A stretch of DNA of 64,000 nucleotides from positions 1,883,501 through 1,947,500 of the forward strand of contig NZ_AP025516.1 in assembly GCF_023169885.1 (NCBI RefSeq). Reading direction: 5' to 3'. Positions 1-9,068 of this stretch are shown one piece after another. Origin of the DNA: Desulfofustis limnaeus. GTDB lineage: Bacteria > Desulfobacterota > Desulfobulbia > Desulfobulbales > Desulfocapsaceae. A program made the position numbers and the translations under genes. How positions within the stretch are numbered: position 1 is the stretch's first letter; the number at the start of each line of letters is the position of its first letter. A model generated the notes under the pieces. The model had not been told where the DNA came from. It ran no database searches and saw nothing but the letters and a program-made list of their open reading frames with translations.

Positions 1-1
1 C

Positions 2-1882
2 CTATCCTTTTTGAGCGTGCATGGCTACGATTCGCAGCCGTTTATGATCAACGCCTCGATCACCTCCGTCAAGGAGCTGCGTCGGGCGCTGGTGCAAGGA
101 ATGCGTTACCTGGAAAGCCAGCCGGCCGATCACCAGTGGTCGGACTGTGAAAACAGCCTCAGGGCAATGGGCTTCGAACCGGGCTGGGGCCGCACCCGGG
201 ACGGCATCATCAAGACCATGAGCCTGCTCGCCGATCTGCTGGAAGCACCCGACCACCACATCCTGGAAACCTTTCTCGCCAGGGTGCCGATGATCTTCAA
301 TATCGCCATCCTGTCACCGCACGGCTACTTCGGTCAGACAGACGTTCTCGGCCTGCCCGATACCGGCGGCCAGGTCGTCTACATCCTCGACCAAGTCAAG
401 GCCCTGGAAAAAGAGATGAAGCTGCGGTTGTACAACCAGGGACTCGACATCCAACCGCGGATCCTGATCATTACTCGGCTCATTCCCGACTGCGGCGGGA
501 CCACCTGTAATCAAGAAGAAGAGCCGGTGGTTGGCACCGAAGGGGTGAGCATCGTTCGTGTCCCCTTCCGGCGTGAGGACGGATCGATCATCGATCAGTG
601 GTTGTCGAGGTTCGAGGTATGGCCCTACCTGGAACGATTCTCCATCGAGGCGGAACAGGCCATCCTCGATCGTCTGGAGCGGCGGCCCGACCTGGTTATC
701 GGCAACTATTCCGACGGCAATCTGGCCGCCTACCTGATAGCGCAGAGCCTTGGGGTCACCCAATGCACCATCGCCCATGCCCTGGAAAAGACCAAGTACC
801 TCTACTCGGCGCTCTACTGGAAAGATCTCGAGGACCAGTACCATTTTTCCTGCCAGTTCACCGCCGATCTGATCGCCATGAACTCCTCCGATTTCATCAT
901 CACCTCCACCTACCAGGAGATTGCCGGCTCAGAGGATGTGGTTGGTCAGTATGAAAGCTACGCCTCCTTCACCATGCCCGATCTGCAGCGGGTGCTGCAC
1001 GGCGTCGATGTGTTCGATCCGAAGTTCAACATTGTCTCCCCCGGGGCCGACGCCGACATCTATTTCCCTTACACGGACCAGGCCCGGCGCTTCACCGACG
1101 AGCAGGACGCCATAGCCGAACTGATCGACGGCGGACCGGGCGACTTCTGTCGCGGCAGCTTCAGCGACAACGACAAGCCGCTGATCTTCTCCATGGCGCG
1201 CCTCGACCAGATCAAAAACCTCACCGGCCTGGTCAGGTGGTTCGGTGCCCACGAATCCCTGCGCCGACAGGCGAACCTGCTGATTATCGGCGGCACCGTG
1301 GCCGAAGAACACTCGGGAGACAACGAGGAGCGGCACCAGATCCGGCTGATGCACGAATTGTTCGACCAGTTCCAGTTGGAGGGCCAGGTCCGCTGGCTGG
1401 GGACCCGGCTGGCCAAGAAGACGTCCGGAGAGATGTATCGTTGTATCGCCGACCGGCGCGGCGTGTTCGTCCAACCGGCTTTCTTCGAGGCCTTCGGACT
1501 GACGGTGATCGAGGCCATGGCCAGCGGCCTGCCGACCTTCGCCACCCGCTACGGCGGCCCCTTGGAGATCATCAAACACGGCGTCTCGGGATTTCACATC
1601 GACCCCAATCACGGCAGCCAGGCGGCAGACGACATCAGCTCGTTTTTTGCCCGTTGCACCGAGGACCCCGATCATTGGCAGCAGCTATCGAAGGGAGCCA
1701 TCCAGCGGGTGGAAGAGCGCTATACCTGGCGCCGCTATGCCAAGCGCCTCCTGTCCTTGACCTGCATCTACGGCTTCTGGAAATACACCACCAACCTGGA
1801 ACGCCAGGAAACCAGACGCTACATGGAGATGCTTTATCACCTGCAGTTCAAGCACCGCGCCGCCACGCTGCCCCGCCACTGA
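2..1882 (+). CDS. Sucrose synthase (5'-truncated by window edge)
   Basis: Sucrose synthase, a GT4 GT-B enzyme that reversibly converts sucrose plus NDP into NDP-glucose plus fructose in the cytoplasm. The frame is open to the window edge, so the TTG at 11 is not the real start; about 626 codons are visible of a family usually near 800 residues, leaving roughly the first 170 outside. Visible marks are the glycine-rich loop [19 protein letters not shown] (about nt 313-369), an [12 protein letters not shown] donor-site segment, and the GT4 EX7E pair in [13 protein letters not shown] near 1482-1520. It converges on sucrose-phosphate synthase, with only 11 nt between the two stop codons. Together they suggest a make-and-break sucrose cycle. 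The identity is secure; the physiological direction is inferred. Confidence 0.95.
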   Translation, partial: LSFLSVHGYDSQPFMINASITSVKELRRALVQGMRYLESQPADHQWSDCENSLRAMGFEPGWGRTRDGIIKTMSLLADLLEAPDHHILETFLARVPMIFNIAILSPHGYFGQTDVLGLPDTGGQVVYILDQVKALEKEMKLRLYNQGLDIQPRILIITRLIPDCGGTTCNQEEEPVVGTEGVSIVRVPFRREDGSIIDQWLSRFEVWPYLERFSIEAEQAILDRLERRPDLVIGNYSDGNLAAYLIAQSLGVTQCTIAHALEKTKYLYSALYWKDLEDQYHFSCQFTADLIAMNSSDFIITSTYQEIAGSEDVVGQYESYASFTMPDLQRVLHGVDVFDPKFNIVSPGADADIYFPYTDQARRFTDEQDAIAELIDGGPGDFCRGSFSDNDKPLIFSMARLDQIKNLTGLVRWFGAHESLRRQANLLIIGGTVAEEHSGDNEERHQIRLMHELFDQFQLEGQVRWLGTRLAKKTSGEMYRCIADRRGVFVQPAFFEAFGLTVIEAMASGLPTFATRYGGPLEIIKHGVSGFHIDPNHGSQAADDISSFFARCTEDPDHWQQLSKGAIQRVEERYTWRRYAKRLLSLTCIYGFWKYTTNLERQETRRYMEMLYHLQFKHRAATLPRH

Positions 1883-1893
1883 GGGCCGGGCGT

Positions 1894-4074
1894 TTAGACG
1901 AACCCATAGTGGCGCAGGCCATCGACGATCCCGGCGGCATACGGCTCAGGGCTGAAGTAGATATTCGGCGTACCCCGCAGGTGCTCCAGTTCCTCGCTGT
2001 GGTTGCCGACCACCAACCCCCGGGTGCGTCCCTGGATCATATCGGCGTCGTTGCCCGAGTCACCGGCAACCATGATATGCCGCGGTGAAAAATCATATTT
2101 CTGGATCAGGTACTCGATGGCCTTTCCCTTTGAGGCACGCAGCGGCAGGATATCGAGAAACTGACCGTGGGAATAGATCACCTGGCAGCGGAGCCGCACC
2201 GCTTCCAGGGCATCGTAGACCCGCTGCAGCCGGCCGTCCTTTTCTTCCAGATAGTAGCTGATCTTGTGGCTGCGCTGTCCCTCCGCCTCCTGGGAAACGA
2301 GAAAGTCCAGGGCGGCCAGCGCCTTTTTGATCGCCTCGGCCTGCCACTGCCACGAGATGTGCTGCTGCCATCCCTTGTCCATGCGAAAATCGGGCCCGTA
2401 ATAGATCTCCGTCCCGACCGAGCAGATCATGATATCGGGGGTTGGGAAATTGTATTCCGTCATCACCTCGATGGTCAGCTCCAGGCTCCGGCCGGTGGCC
2501 ACCCCCCAGGCCAGCGCGTCGCGCTTCTCCTCCAGCAGGGCGAAGAGGCGGTTCATGGCAGGGTCGTCACCAACCAGGGTGTTGTCGATGTCGGTGATCA
2601 ACAGGTGGCGGACGTTGGTCAGGCGACGTCCGAACGAAGGCCGGCCGTTGCCGTATTCCCCGGCGAGACCCGGCGCATCCGGCTCCTGATCCGGGAGCAG
2701 CCGTTTTACCGCCTCCAGGTATCTTTCACAATGGGCGCGCCAGGAATAATGGGAACGGACGCCGTTGATGCCGTTGTTGGAAAACATCGTCCATTGTTGC
2801 TTATCGAGCAGGATGGTTTTTATGGCCGTCGCGATCTGGATCGAGTCGGTCGCGTCAACCAGGATGCCGTTGCTGCAATTGGCGACGATATCCCGCGGGC
2901 CGCCGTCATCGGTGGCCACGATCGGCACCCCGCAGGCGGACGCCTCGATCAGCGTCAAACCAAAGGGTTCGACGAGTGCCGGATTGACGAATACCCCGCC
3001 GCTTTGGGCACATAAACGATAAAGCTCAGGAACCTCCGTAGCAAAATCGTGCCGTTTCGGGATGGCTAGTTTGCCATACAGGTCATAGCGATCCATATGC
3101 AACAGCATGTCGGTCAGCACCGCTTTTTCGTTTTCTTCCATCTCCACGATGTTGCTACGGATACCGGCGAAGATGGCGAGGTTGGCCACCGCCCGCAGTT
3201 CCTTGTCGTTCCCGTAGGCGTTGATCAGTCCGGCTATGTTTTTTCGATGATCGGGGCGACACAGGGCGAGAATGAAGGGCTTTTCGGGAACCATCCAGAA
3301 ACGGTGCAATTCCTTCAACAGGGTGGTTCGTATCTGTTTCACCTCGTCGCTGAACAGCTCCGGATCGAACTGAATGTCGTAATAGGGGTAAAAGGCCTCC
3401 AGGTCGAGGCCGGGAGCTATGACCTCCGGAGGCGCCTGCGGGGTGTTGCGATACAAACCGTACTGCTCCTCGATTTCCTGTTGCGTCGAGACAACTATCA
3501 TATCGGCGGCCTCGATGATTCGCTCTTCCCGATCGATGCGCAAACCGATCTTGTACTGGCTTTCCATCTTCGCCTTTTTCAGACCGTCGGCGATCAATTT
3601 GTTTCGCTTGTTTCTGCCCAGGCTATGCCCGGTAAAGACGAACGGCACATCGAAAGCGGCGGCAATTTCCATGGCCACGTAACCGGCATCGGCATAGTGA
3701 CCGTGGACCAGATCGGGCGTCCGCCCCTGTTTGGTGATGAAGGTGATGGTGTTGTCGACGAACTCTTCGAGATGGGGCCACAGCAGTTCCTTGCGCACAT
3801 ATTTTTTTCCCCCGCACGGCAACCGAACCAACTGCGCCTTGTCGCTGATGATTTCGAACGGCACGGCATAATCCGACGATAAACGACGATCATCGATCAA
3901 CCGCGTCAACAGGTCGACACGACCGACCTGCTCCACGTCACCAAGGGACTTGGCCAGTTCGAGGACGTATTTCACCTGTCCGCCGGTATCGGCATCTCGC
4001 CCCAGCTCCGGACTGCTGCTGCGGACAAGGCCGTGGATGCTGATATGCATGATATACAAACCATCTTTGTGCAT
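1894..4074 (-). CDS. Sucrose-phosphate synthase with C-terminal phosphatase domain
   Basis: Makes sucrose-6-phosphate from UDP-glucose and fructose-6-phosphate. The first ~450 residues are a GT4 synthase domain: MISIHGL-like start, DADTGGQVKYVLELA sugar-binding loop, VHGHYADAGY, and the EX7E pair in VEPFGLTLIEAS. The last ~240 residues are a HAD-IIB sucrose-phosphatase-like domain with nucleophile motif DIDNTLVGDD and metal motif AGDSGNDADM intact, so the protein may carry out both steps to free sucrose. I chose the ATG at 4074 because GGAG (4083-4086 on the plus strand as ctcc) lies 8 nt upstream; a longer ATG at 4107 has no clear ribosome site. The ~380-nt upstream region has a possible TAGAAT -10 (plus strand 4282-4287) but a poor -35. 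Confidence 0.93.
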   Translation of the reverse strand: MHKDGLYIMHISIHGLVRSSSPELGRDADTGGQVKYVLELAKSLGDVEQVGRVDLLTRLIDDRRLSSDYAVPFEIISDKAQLVRLPCGGKKYVRKELLWPHLEEFVDNTITFITKQGRTPDLVHGHYADAGYVAMEIAAAFDVPFVFTGHSLGRNKRNKLIADGLKKAKMESQYKIGLRIDREERIIEAADMIVVSTQQEIEEQYGLYRNTPQAPPEVIAPGLDLEAFYPYYDIQFDPELFSDEVKQIRTTLLKELHRFWMVPEKPFILALCRPDHRKNIAGLINAYGNDKELRAVANLAIFAGIRSNIVEMEENEKAVLTDMLLHMDRYDLYGKLAIPKRHDFATEVPELYRLCAQSGGVFVNPALVEPFGLTLIEASACGVPIVATDDGGPRDIVANCSNGILVDATDSIQIATAIKTILLDKQQWTMFSNNGINGVRSHYSWRAHCERYLEAVKRLLPDQEPDAPGLAGEYGNGRPSFGRRLTNVRHLLITDIDNTLVGDDPAMNRLFALLEEKRDALAWGVATGRSLELTIEVMTEYNFPTPDIMICSVGTEIYYGPDFRMDKGWQQHISWQWQAEAIKKALAALDFLVSQEAEGQRSHKISYYLEEKDGRLQRVYDALEAVRLRCQVIYSHGQFLDILPLRASKGKAIEYLIQKYDFSPRHIMVAGDSGNDADMIQGRTRGLVVGNHSEELEHLRGTPNIYFSPEPYAAGIVDGLRHYGFV

Positions 4075-4459
4075 GGTGCGGTCTCCGATCGAAATGGTGG
4101 CAGGCATGCCCTGGTAAACGGCTACCTGCCGCTCACCGGTCTTCTCGATGGCAGATCGAGCCGGGCCTGCCCGAAGATTGCCTGTTTCGTCGGCAGAACT
4201 GCGGGAACTGCGGGGATCATGGGAAACTCAATGCCGGTGTGCTCTGTCATGCAGCTCCTCGCACGGCACTACCGCTGAATAATTCTAGTGCATAAGGACG
4301 GTTAATGCCAGTCTCATATGCCCCTCCAGCCGGTCAACGGATCGACGCCCCGACTCTCCACACGGAAAAACCACGGCCTCACCGGGCGCCACCCCTCTGC
4401 GGATGCGGTAGAATCGCCGCACTGGCTTTCGCAGCGACGTTTGCCTCAGGAGGTTCAGA
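4075..4459. other. Intergenic region upstream of sps and of a small divergent gene
   Basis: I see no convincing gene here; the short frames are low-similarity by-products of GC-rich sequence. It must hold the promoter for the sucrose-phosphate synthase gene (minus strand) and for the small gene at 4460 (plus strand). TAGAAT-like -10 boxes occur at 4282-4287 (minus) and 4409-4414 (plus), neither with a good -35. Confidence 0.4.
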
Positions 4460-4825
4460 TTGCTATACTCTACACCAAGAGGGACCACCATGCGCCGCAG
4501 CCATCCTTTTTTCATACAATATCATGTCAGGCAGGCCGCCTCGGCTGTCGGACCGGAGCCCAGGCGTGAGGGGTTCGCCACGGTTATCGTCTTTGCCGAG
4601 AGCGCCGAGCAGGCGCGCGCCCGAGCCGGACGGGCGGCGGCGGACAACCGGCTGGAGATCGTCCGTCTGCTGCGCATCCATCTGGTTTCCCCGCAGGCCC
4701 TGAACGGCCTTGGTTCCGTCCTTCGCACCCTCCATGAAAAAGCGGAACGCCTCGGCTTCGGACTGCATTTCGATCCCTGCCCGATCACTGGTCAGTGTCA
4801 AGACGACCAACGCTCCGATCGGTGA
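4460..4825 (+). CDS. Small hypothetical protein (121 aa)
   Basis: I do not recognise this family. The protein looks like a small soluble alpha/beta domain: a predicted strand FATVIVFA, a helix rich in Ala/Arg/Glu (about residues 47-63), another strand EIVRLLRIHLV and a second helix before a short hydrophilic tail. The TTG at 4460 has a textbook AGGAGGT 5 nt upstream (4448-4454). An alternative ATG at 4490 has AAGAGGG 6 nt upstream and would give 111 residues. It stands alone between the sps promoter region and a dispersed repeat. The frame could still be spurious, but two good ribosome sites and an ordered amino-acid pattern favour a gene. Confidence 0.55.
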   Translation: MLYSTPRGTTMRRSHPFFIQYHVRQAASAVGPEPRREGFATVIVFAESAEQARARAGRAAADNRLEIVRLLRIHLVSPQALNGLGSVLRTLHEKAERLGFGLHFDPCPITGQCQDDQRSDR

Positions 4826-5041
4826 GCCGTCAAGCACTCCTTTTTTCGGCATCAGCATCCCGATCATTTCTCATCCCGCGCTCGCCGCTGTCGGAACCGA
4901 TCTCGACGCTAAGCGAGCCCTTGTTCCACGAGAGAAGGTTCATCCGGAATGAGCCTGCTTTTTTAATTTACCGGCAAAGAGCCCGGCGACGGGCATCGCT
5001 TCCAAACGCTGCTCTTCGGCCTGATCACCGTCACGCCACGG

Positions 5042-5074
5042 CTGACAGACAGGCCATCCATGGCCTGCTGTCAG
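5042..5074. other. Perfect inverted repeat 1 inside repeat copy A
   Basis: CTGACAG...CTGTCAG flank an inner AGGCCAT...ATGGCCT pair with a two-base centre, giving a long nearly continuous stem. The corresponding part of copy B is much less symmetrical. Confidence 0.7.
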
Positions 5075-5097
5075 TTGCGGACGTCCTGTCCGCAACC
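5075..5097. other. Perfect inverted repeat 2 inside repeat copy A
   Basis: GTTGCGGAC and GTCCGCAAC form a 9-bp stem around a 5-nt loop, immediately after the first hairpin. There is no T tract on either side, so it does not look like a terminator. Copy B has lost this symmetry. Confidence 0.7.
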
Positions 5098-5131
5098 CTG
5101 CGGGCCTGCTATGGCGAGCCGGCGGGCCTCC

Positions 5132-5393
5132 GCGAGGCGTTTTCCAGCAATACCCGTCGCCTCCTGGGCAGCCGATGAGTACGTTCAATCCGGATGGACC
5201 AAAAAAAAACACCGCTCGCAGAAAAAAAAATAATGGTTGTGAAACAAATCTAACCAGACGGTATTAATAATATTTCTTAAAAAGATCATCAATTTATCAG
5301 GCTAAACTACGTATAAATACCTATTTACAGCGCCTCTGCCGATAAGTAATAGTGAAGACATAGAAGAACCTGTGATGACGTCGGGAGGGGTCC
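5132..5393. other. AT-rich intergenic region
   Basis: From about 5200 the sequence is strikingly AT-rich for this window, with runs of A at 5201-5210 and 5221-5230. No gene is seen. It probably carries the promoter of the small gene at 5394; a GTATAAATA -10-like box lies near 5310, with no clear -35. Confidence 0.4.
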
Positions 5394-5642
5394 ATGGACA
5401 GTCATTCGCGCAGCAACCGGAAATTCCCCAAAGGCGGGTTTCCCCTTGAGGAAGAGCCGCAAAACAAAAAACCGAAACACCTCATTCACCCCAGCCATCT
5501 TTCGATCAGGAGGAAGCTGCCGCTGCATGCATTACCGATCGAGCCGGACGGCTCACATCTGATCGTTCGTGCCGGCAGAGACACCTACCACTTCGACTTG
5601 GTTGAACAAATCCTTCTGCAACGGGACTTTATCATCGACTGA
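5394..5642 (+). CDS. Small hypothetical protein (82 aa)
   Basis: Unrecognised. The start is well supported: GGGAGGGG at 5383-5390 sits just before the ATG. The N-terminal half is basic and proline-rich, without hydrophobic segments; the C-terminal half (IEPDGSHLIVRAGRDTYHF...) looks like a short beta-rich module. No signal peptide or transmembrane stretch. It is monocistronic between an AT-rich upstream region and the convergent transporter gene. Confidence 0.6.
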   Translation: MDSHSRSNRKFPKGGFPLEEEPQNKKPKHLIHPSHLSIRRKLPLHALPIEPDGSHLIVRAGRDTYHFDLVEQILLQRDFIID

Positions 5643-5802
5643 GAAGAAGCTTGCGATCATCTGTCGCCAGTGGCCACGGGCGCCGGCACAGATGGTATCT
5701 CACCCTGTTTGTCACCGCCCATTCCCAGGAAGAGCCACACCCTCTTATTCCAGTACGACGTTGTCGTCATTTCCCGCCCGTCACGATTGTGGCTGACGCC
5801 AT

Positions 5803-7581
5803 TCAGAACGGCCAGACATGGGGAATGAGCAAAGTGCCAAGTACCACCACCAGAAGGTTGAGCGGGATGCCCAAACGGAGATAATCGACGAAACGATAGC
5901 CGCCGGGTCCGTAGACCATCAGGTTCGTCTGGTAGCCGATCGGCGATGCGAAGCAGGCGCTGGCACCGATACAGACCCCGATGATGAATGGTTTGGGATC
6001 GACGCTGAGACCGACGGCCGTGGAGACGGCGATGGGCAAGAGAAGGACGGCGGCGGCGTTGTTGCTCAATATCTGCGTGGCAACGCTGGTCAGGACGATG
6101 ATGCCGGCCAGGACCACCGAGGGAGACATGCCGCTGAACAGGCTCAGGAAGGCTTCCGCGTAAAGACGACTGGCCCCGGTCGATTCCATGGCCATGCCAA
6201 GAGCGATGGTGGCGGCAATCAGCAACAGGACGTCGGCCTGCAGAGCGCGATAGGCGTCGCGCACCTGCAGGCAGCCGGTAACAATCATCAGAAAGGCTGC
6301 CGTCAAGGCACAAGTCATGATATCGGCGATACCGAGTGCGGCGGTGCCGATCATGCAGACAAAATTGATGATCGCCCACCATGCCTTTCTTTTGTGTACC
6401 AGTTCCTGATAGACATCCTCGATGATCAAATAGTCCGTATCGCCTCGTAATTCCTCGAGCTTTGAGCCAGAACACCAGATCAATAGGATATCGCCGGTCT
6501 GCAGGCGGACATCGTGGAGCTGTCGTTCGGAGAGTCGCAGCGCCTGCCGCCTAACGGCAATGAGATGGATGCCGGAGTCTCTGGCCAGATCGGTCTCCGC
6601 CAGGCGCTGGCGGCGGGCGGACGAACCGGGGGGGATCAACAACTCCACGACAATGGGGGCATCCTTCTGGGCGCCAAGGGCCAGGTCCTTTTCCGATGTG
6701 GGGAGTTCCACGCCTTCCTCGTGAAGCAGCGCCACCAAGTCGTTGGGTGAGCCCTTGACCAGCAGGATATCGTCCGCCCCGATGTTTTTTCCGTCCCGCC
6801 CGGGACGAAAGATCCGATCACCACTGGCCACCTCGATCACCTCGAGACCGGGAAAACGCTCCGCGAACACCGACTGTGCCGGTTTGCCGATCACCTTGCT
6901 GGTGGCGCGGATCTGCAACTCAGCCAGGTATTGCCGATGATCGCTGTCCTGCAATCGGCAGACGGGGTTGGCCAGCGCCGGCAACAGCCGCGGCGCAGCG
7001 ACCAACAGGAAGATAATGCCGAGCAGGGCGATGGGCACCCCGATGGTCGACAACTCGAACATGGAGAGCGCGCCGTGACCGTACTGGTCGCTCAAATCAC
7101 TGATGATGATATTCGTGGAGGTACCGATCAGGGTGCAGGTCCCGGCCAGGATGGAAGCGTATGACACGGGGATCAAAAATCTCGACGGACTGAGCCCAAG
7201 TTCGCAGCACATGGCCATGACCACCGGGATGAACAGCACCACAATCGGCGTGTTATTAATGAAGGCCGAAGCAAATGCGACGGAGAAGAGAATGAGGGCC
7301 TGCGCCGCCACCACGTTTTTCTGGGCGACCTTGATCACTTGCCGGCCGAGAAATTCGACGCCGCCGGTACGCATCAACCCCTTGCTGACCACAAACATCG
7401 CCGCCACCGTGACCACCGCCGGATTGGCAATACCGGAGACCGCCTGCTGAGGGGTCAACAGGCCGGAAACCACCAACGCCACCATGATCCCGATGGCGGT
7501 GAGATCAACGGAGATCTTCTCGGTAATGAGCAGATAGAAAACCACCACCAGGAGCAGGGAAATCATCCATACATCCATCAC
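5803..7581 (-). CDS. SLC13/DASS-type anion transporter with two TrkA-C domains
   Basis: Inner-membrane carrier of the divalent-anion:Na+ symporter superfamily, in the SAC1-like branch that includes sulfate transporters. About 210 residues of membrane helices, with the substrate/ion motifs FINNTPIVVLFIPV and GTCTLIGTSTN, are followed by two cytoplasmic TrkA-C (RCK_C) regulatory domains (roughly residues 215-390), then a second helix bundle with LSNNAAAVLLLPIA and SPIGYQTNLMVYGPGGY. The two-inverted-half design with SNT-like motifs in both halves is complete at 592 residues. In a putative sulfate reducer sulfate is an attractive substrate, but sequence alone does not separate sulfate from dicarboxylates. 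It appears monocistronic. Confidence 0.88.
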   Translation of the reverse strand: MMDVWMISLLLVVVFYLLITEKISVDLTAIGIMVALVVSGLLTPQQAVSGIANPAVVTVAAMFVVSKGLMRTGGVEFLGRQVIKVAQKNVVAAQALILFSVAFASAFINNTPIVVLFIPVVMAMCCELGLSPSRFLIPVSYASILAGTCTLIGTSTNIIISDLSDQYGHGALSMFELSTIGVPIALLGIIFLLVAAPRLLPALANPVCRLQDSDHRQYLAELQIRATSKVIGKPAQSVFAERFPGLEVIEVASGDRIFRPGRDGKNIGADDILLVKGSPNDLVALLHEEGVELPTSEKDLALGAQKDAPIVVELLIPPGSSARRQRLAETDLARDSGIHLIAVRRQALRLSERQLHDVRLQTGDILLIWCSGSKLEELRGDTDYLIIEDVYQELVHKRKAWWAIINFVCMIGTAALGIADIMTCALTAAFLMIVTGCLQVRDAYRALQADVLLLIAATIALGMAMESTGASRLYAEAFLSLFSGMSPSVVLAGIIVLTSVATQILSNNAAAVLLLPIAVSTAVGLSVDPKPFIIGVCIGASACFASPIGYQTNLMVYGPGGYRFVDYLRLGIPLNLLVVVLGTLLIPHVWPF

Positions 7582-7863
7582 TCGCTTCTCCTCGGGAAGA
7601 TAATCACGGCCCTCCGCCCTGGTCCCTGTTCAGGCCGGTGTCCGCCGACTCTGGGGCCGATCGCTACATGGTAAGGCACGACCGGGCAAATGCCAACCAT
7701 GCCAGGGCCGTCACCGGAAGCAGCGCCAGAGAGATAAAAAGGGGTTCGCCCGCAGCCGCAAGCGTGCTACAATCAGCCCCGAGTACCGTGGACTTACCAC
7801 TTTCCGACGAGTCACGTTGTGCGTGATCGCACAGCCATCTTGAACCTGGAGCATATTTCCCTG

Positions 7864-8496
7864 ATGAACGACAATACCCTGCAGAACGGGATCAGCGCCG
7901 CTCTCTTTAGCGCCTTGCCGGAACCATTCTTTGTTTTCGACCGGGAGGGCCGCTATCAGCAGATCTTTGGTGGTGCCGACACGCAGAAATACCACGATGG
8001 CCGGCACCTGGTCGGCAAACGAATCCACGACGTGATCGACACCGGTCTGGCCGACGTGTTTGTCGCCGAAATCGGCAAGGCCATCGACAGCAACCGCGTC
8101 CACACCTTTGTCTATCAACTGGCAGCCACCGACATCAAGGGCTCGGAAGCCCTGCCGGGCCCCTCCGGGAAACAGTGGTTCGAGGCGCACATATCGCCCA
8201 TCGCCACAACGCCTGGCGAGCAGCCCCTGGTGGTCTGGATCGCCTTCAACATCACACGGCTGCAGGCCGCCCTTGCCGAAAAAGAGGCCTTGATCGACAA
8301 GCTGCAAAACGCGATTAAAGAAATCAAGACGTTACGGGGTATTTTACCGATCTGTGCCCACTGCAAGAAGATCCGAGACGACCACGGATACTGGCAACGG
8401 TTGGAGACCTATCTCAAGGACCATTCGGAGGCCGACCTGAGCCATGGGATCTGCCCGGATTGCCTGAAGAAGCACTACCCGGACATTGAGCTCTAA
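7864..8496 (+). CDS. PAS-domain protein with C-terminal CxxCK...CPxC motif
   Basis: Probable sensory protein without an output enzyme. A PAS domain covers roughly the first 130 residues (LPEPFFVFDREGRY...FEAHISPI). A coiled segment (ALAEKEALIDKLQNAIKEI) then leads to the tail motif LRGILPICAHCKKIRDD...GICPDCLKKHYP, whose four cysteines could bind a metal or a redox group. This tail is common at the end of PAS and response-regulator proteins in Desulfobacterota and spirochaetes; its function is unknown to me. The frame opens at a GTG at 7819, which would add 15 residues. The ATG at 7864 gives a typical PAS N-terminus, although its GGAG is 12 nt away. Confidence 0.8.
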   Translation: MNDNTLQNGISAALFSALPEPFFVFDREGRYQQIFGGADTQKYHDGRHLVGKRIHDVIDTGLADVFVAEIGKAIDSNRVHTFVYQLAATDIKGSEALPGPSGKQWFEAHISPIATTPGEQPLVVWIAFNITRLQAALAEKEALIDKLQNAIKEIKTLRGILPICAHCKKIRDDHGYWQRLETYLKDHSEADLSHGICPDCLKKHYPDIEL

Positions 8497-8499
8497 GAA

Positions 8500-8520
8500 C
8501 GGCCGGATATTCCCCGGCCG
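8500..8520. terminator. GC-rich hairpin between convergent genes
   Basis: CGGCCGG and CCGGCCG form a 7-bp stem with a 7-nt loop, just after the stop of the PAS gene and before the end of the convergent gene. There is no T tract, so it may act only as an RNA 3' end stabiliser. Confidence 0.4.
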
Positions 8521-8528
8521 CGCCTATC

Positions 8529-8987
8529 TCAACGACCGTTTGCCTTGGAGATGACCAGCCGTTCCAGGCCGTGTTTGGAGAACTCCTCCCGGTAGCCATC
8601 GGCAAGCCGGTCCAGCTCCGTGATCCGTTGTGGCGGTTCCATCTCCGCCACCGCCTCCATCCCCCGATTCTTCACCAGATCGCGCTCCGCCAAACGCTGT
8701 TCGAGCTCATCCCAGAAGAACTCTTCCTCGAATTCCTCGATAAACCCCATATCGCGTCCCTGTTCCTCATACCGCCTGGTGGGGAAGTACCGTTTCAGGC
8801 CCTTGTCGTAGGTTACCAGGTCCTCGCAGTCGAAATCCTTGGCAAGCGACAAAAGTTTCTGCTCGAGCTTCACATAGGGCTCGACCTCGGGGCGCTCGTC
8901 ATCGTTGAAGGCATTCATGACCCAATCGGCCATGGACAGCACATCGAGCAGCAGGCGGTACTCTTTTTTCGTTATGGATACTTTCAT
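8529..8987 (-). CDS. Conserved-looking hypothetical protein (152 aa)
   Basis: No recognisable domain. The protein is soluble, acidic and mostly helical (KLEQKLLSLAKDF, EEFEEEFFWDELEQRLAERD). The N-terminus starts with KVSITKKEYRLLLDVLSMADW, a pattern I have an impression of in uncharacterised proteins of related anaerobes, but I cannot name a family. It is downstream of telA on the same strand by about 80 nt, so it could share that transcript. Confidence 0.7.
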   Translation of the reverse strand: MKVSITKKEYRLLLDVLSMADWVMNAFNDDERPEVEPYVKLEQKLLSLAKDFDCEDLVTYDKGLKRYFPTRRYEEQGRDMGFIEEFEEEFFWDELEQRLAERDLVKNRGMEAVAEMEPPQRITELDRLADGYREEFSKHGLERLVISKANGR

Positions 8988-9068
8988 GGCGTGGCTCGGC
9001 AGAGCGCCTCCTCAAATCGAAAATCTTTATTATCGGTTATTGGCAACAGGTTCAGAAAAGGCCTTTTC

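Larger units (their letters stand above)
4941..5131 (+). repeat. Dispersed repeat, copy A
   Basis: About 190 bp that aligns end to end with the reverse complement of 52131-52330; the only length difference I see is one 9-nt block near the middle (absent here). The match begins at catccggaatgagc and ends at cctgctatggcgagccggcg. Identity is high but not complete (many scattered substitutions). This copy contains two adjacent perfect hairpins (5042-5074, 5075-5097). It lies between two small unknown genes. It has no terminal repeats or transposase, so it is not a standard insertion sequence. Confidence 0.75.

Noticed and set aside
2167..3015. 282-codon plus-strand frame opposite the sucrose-phosphate synthase gene
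   Set aside because: Antisense shadow of a clearly identified enzyme; no ribosome site or recognisable protein.
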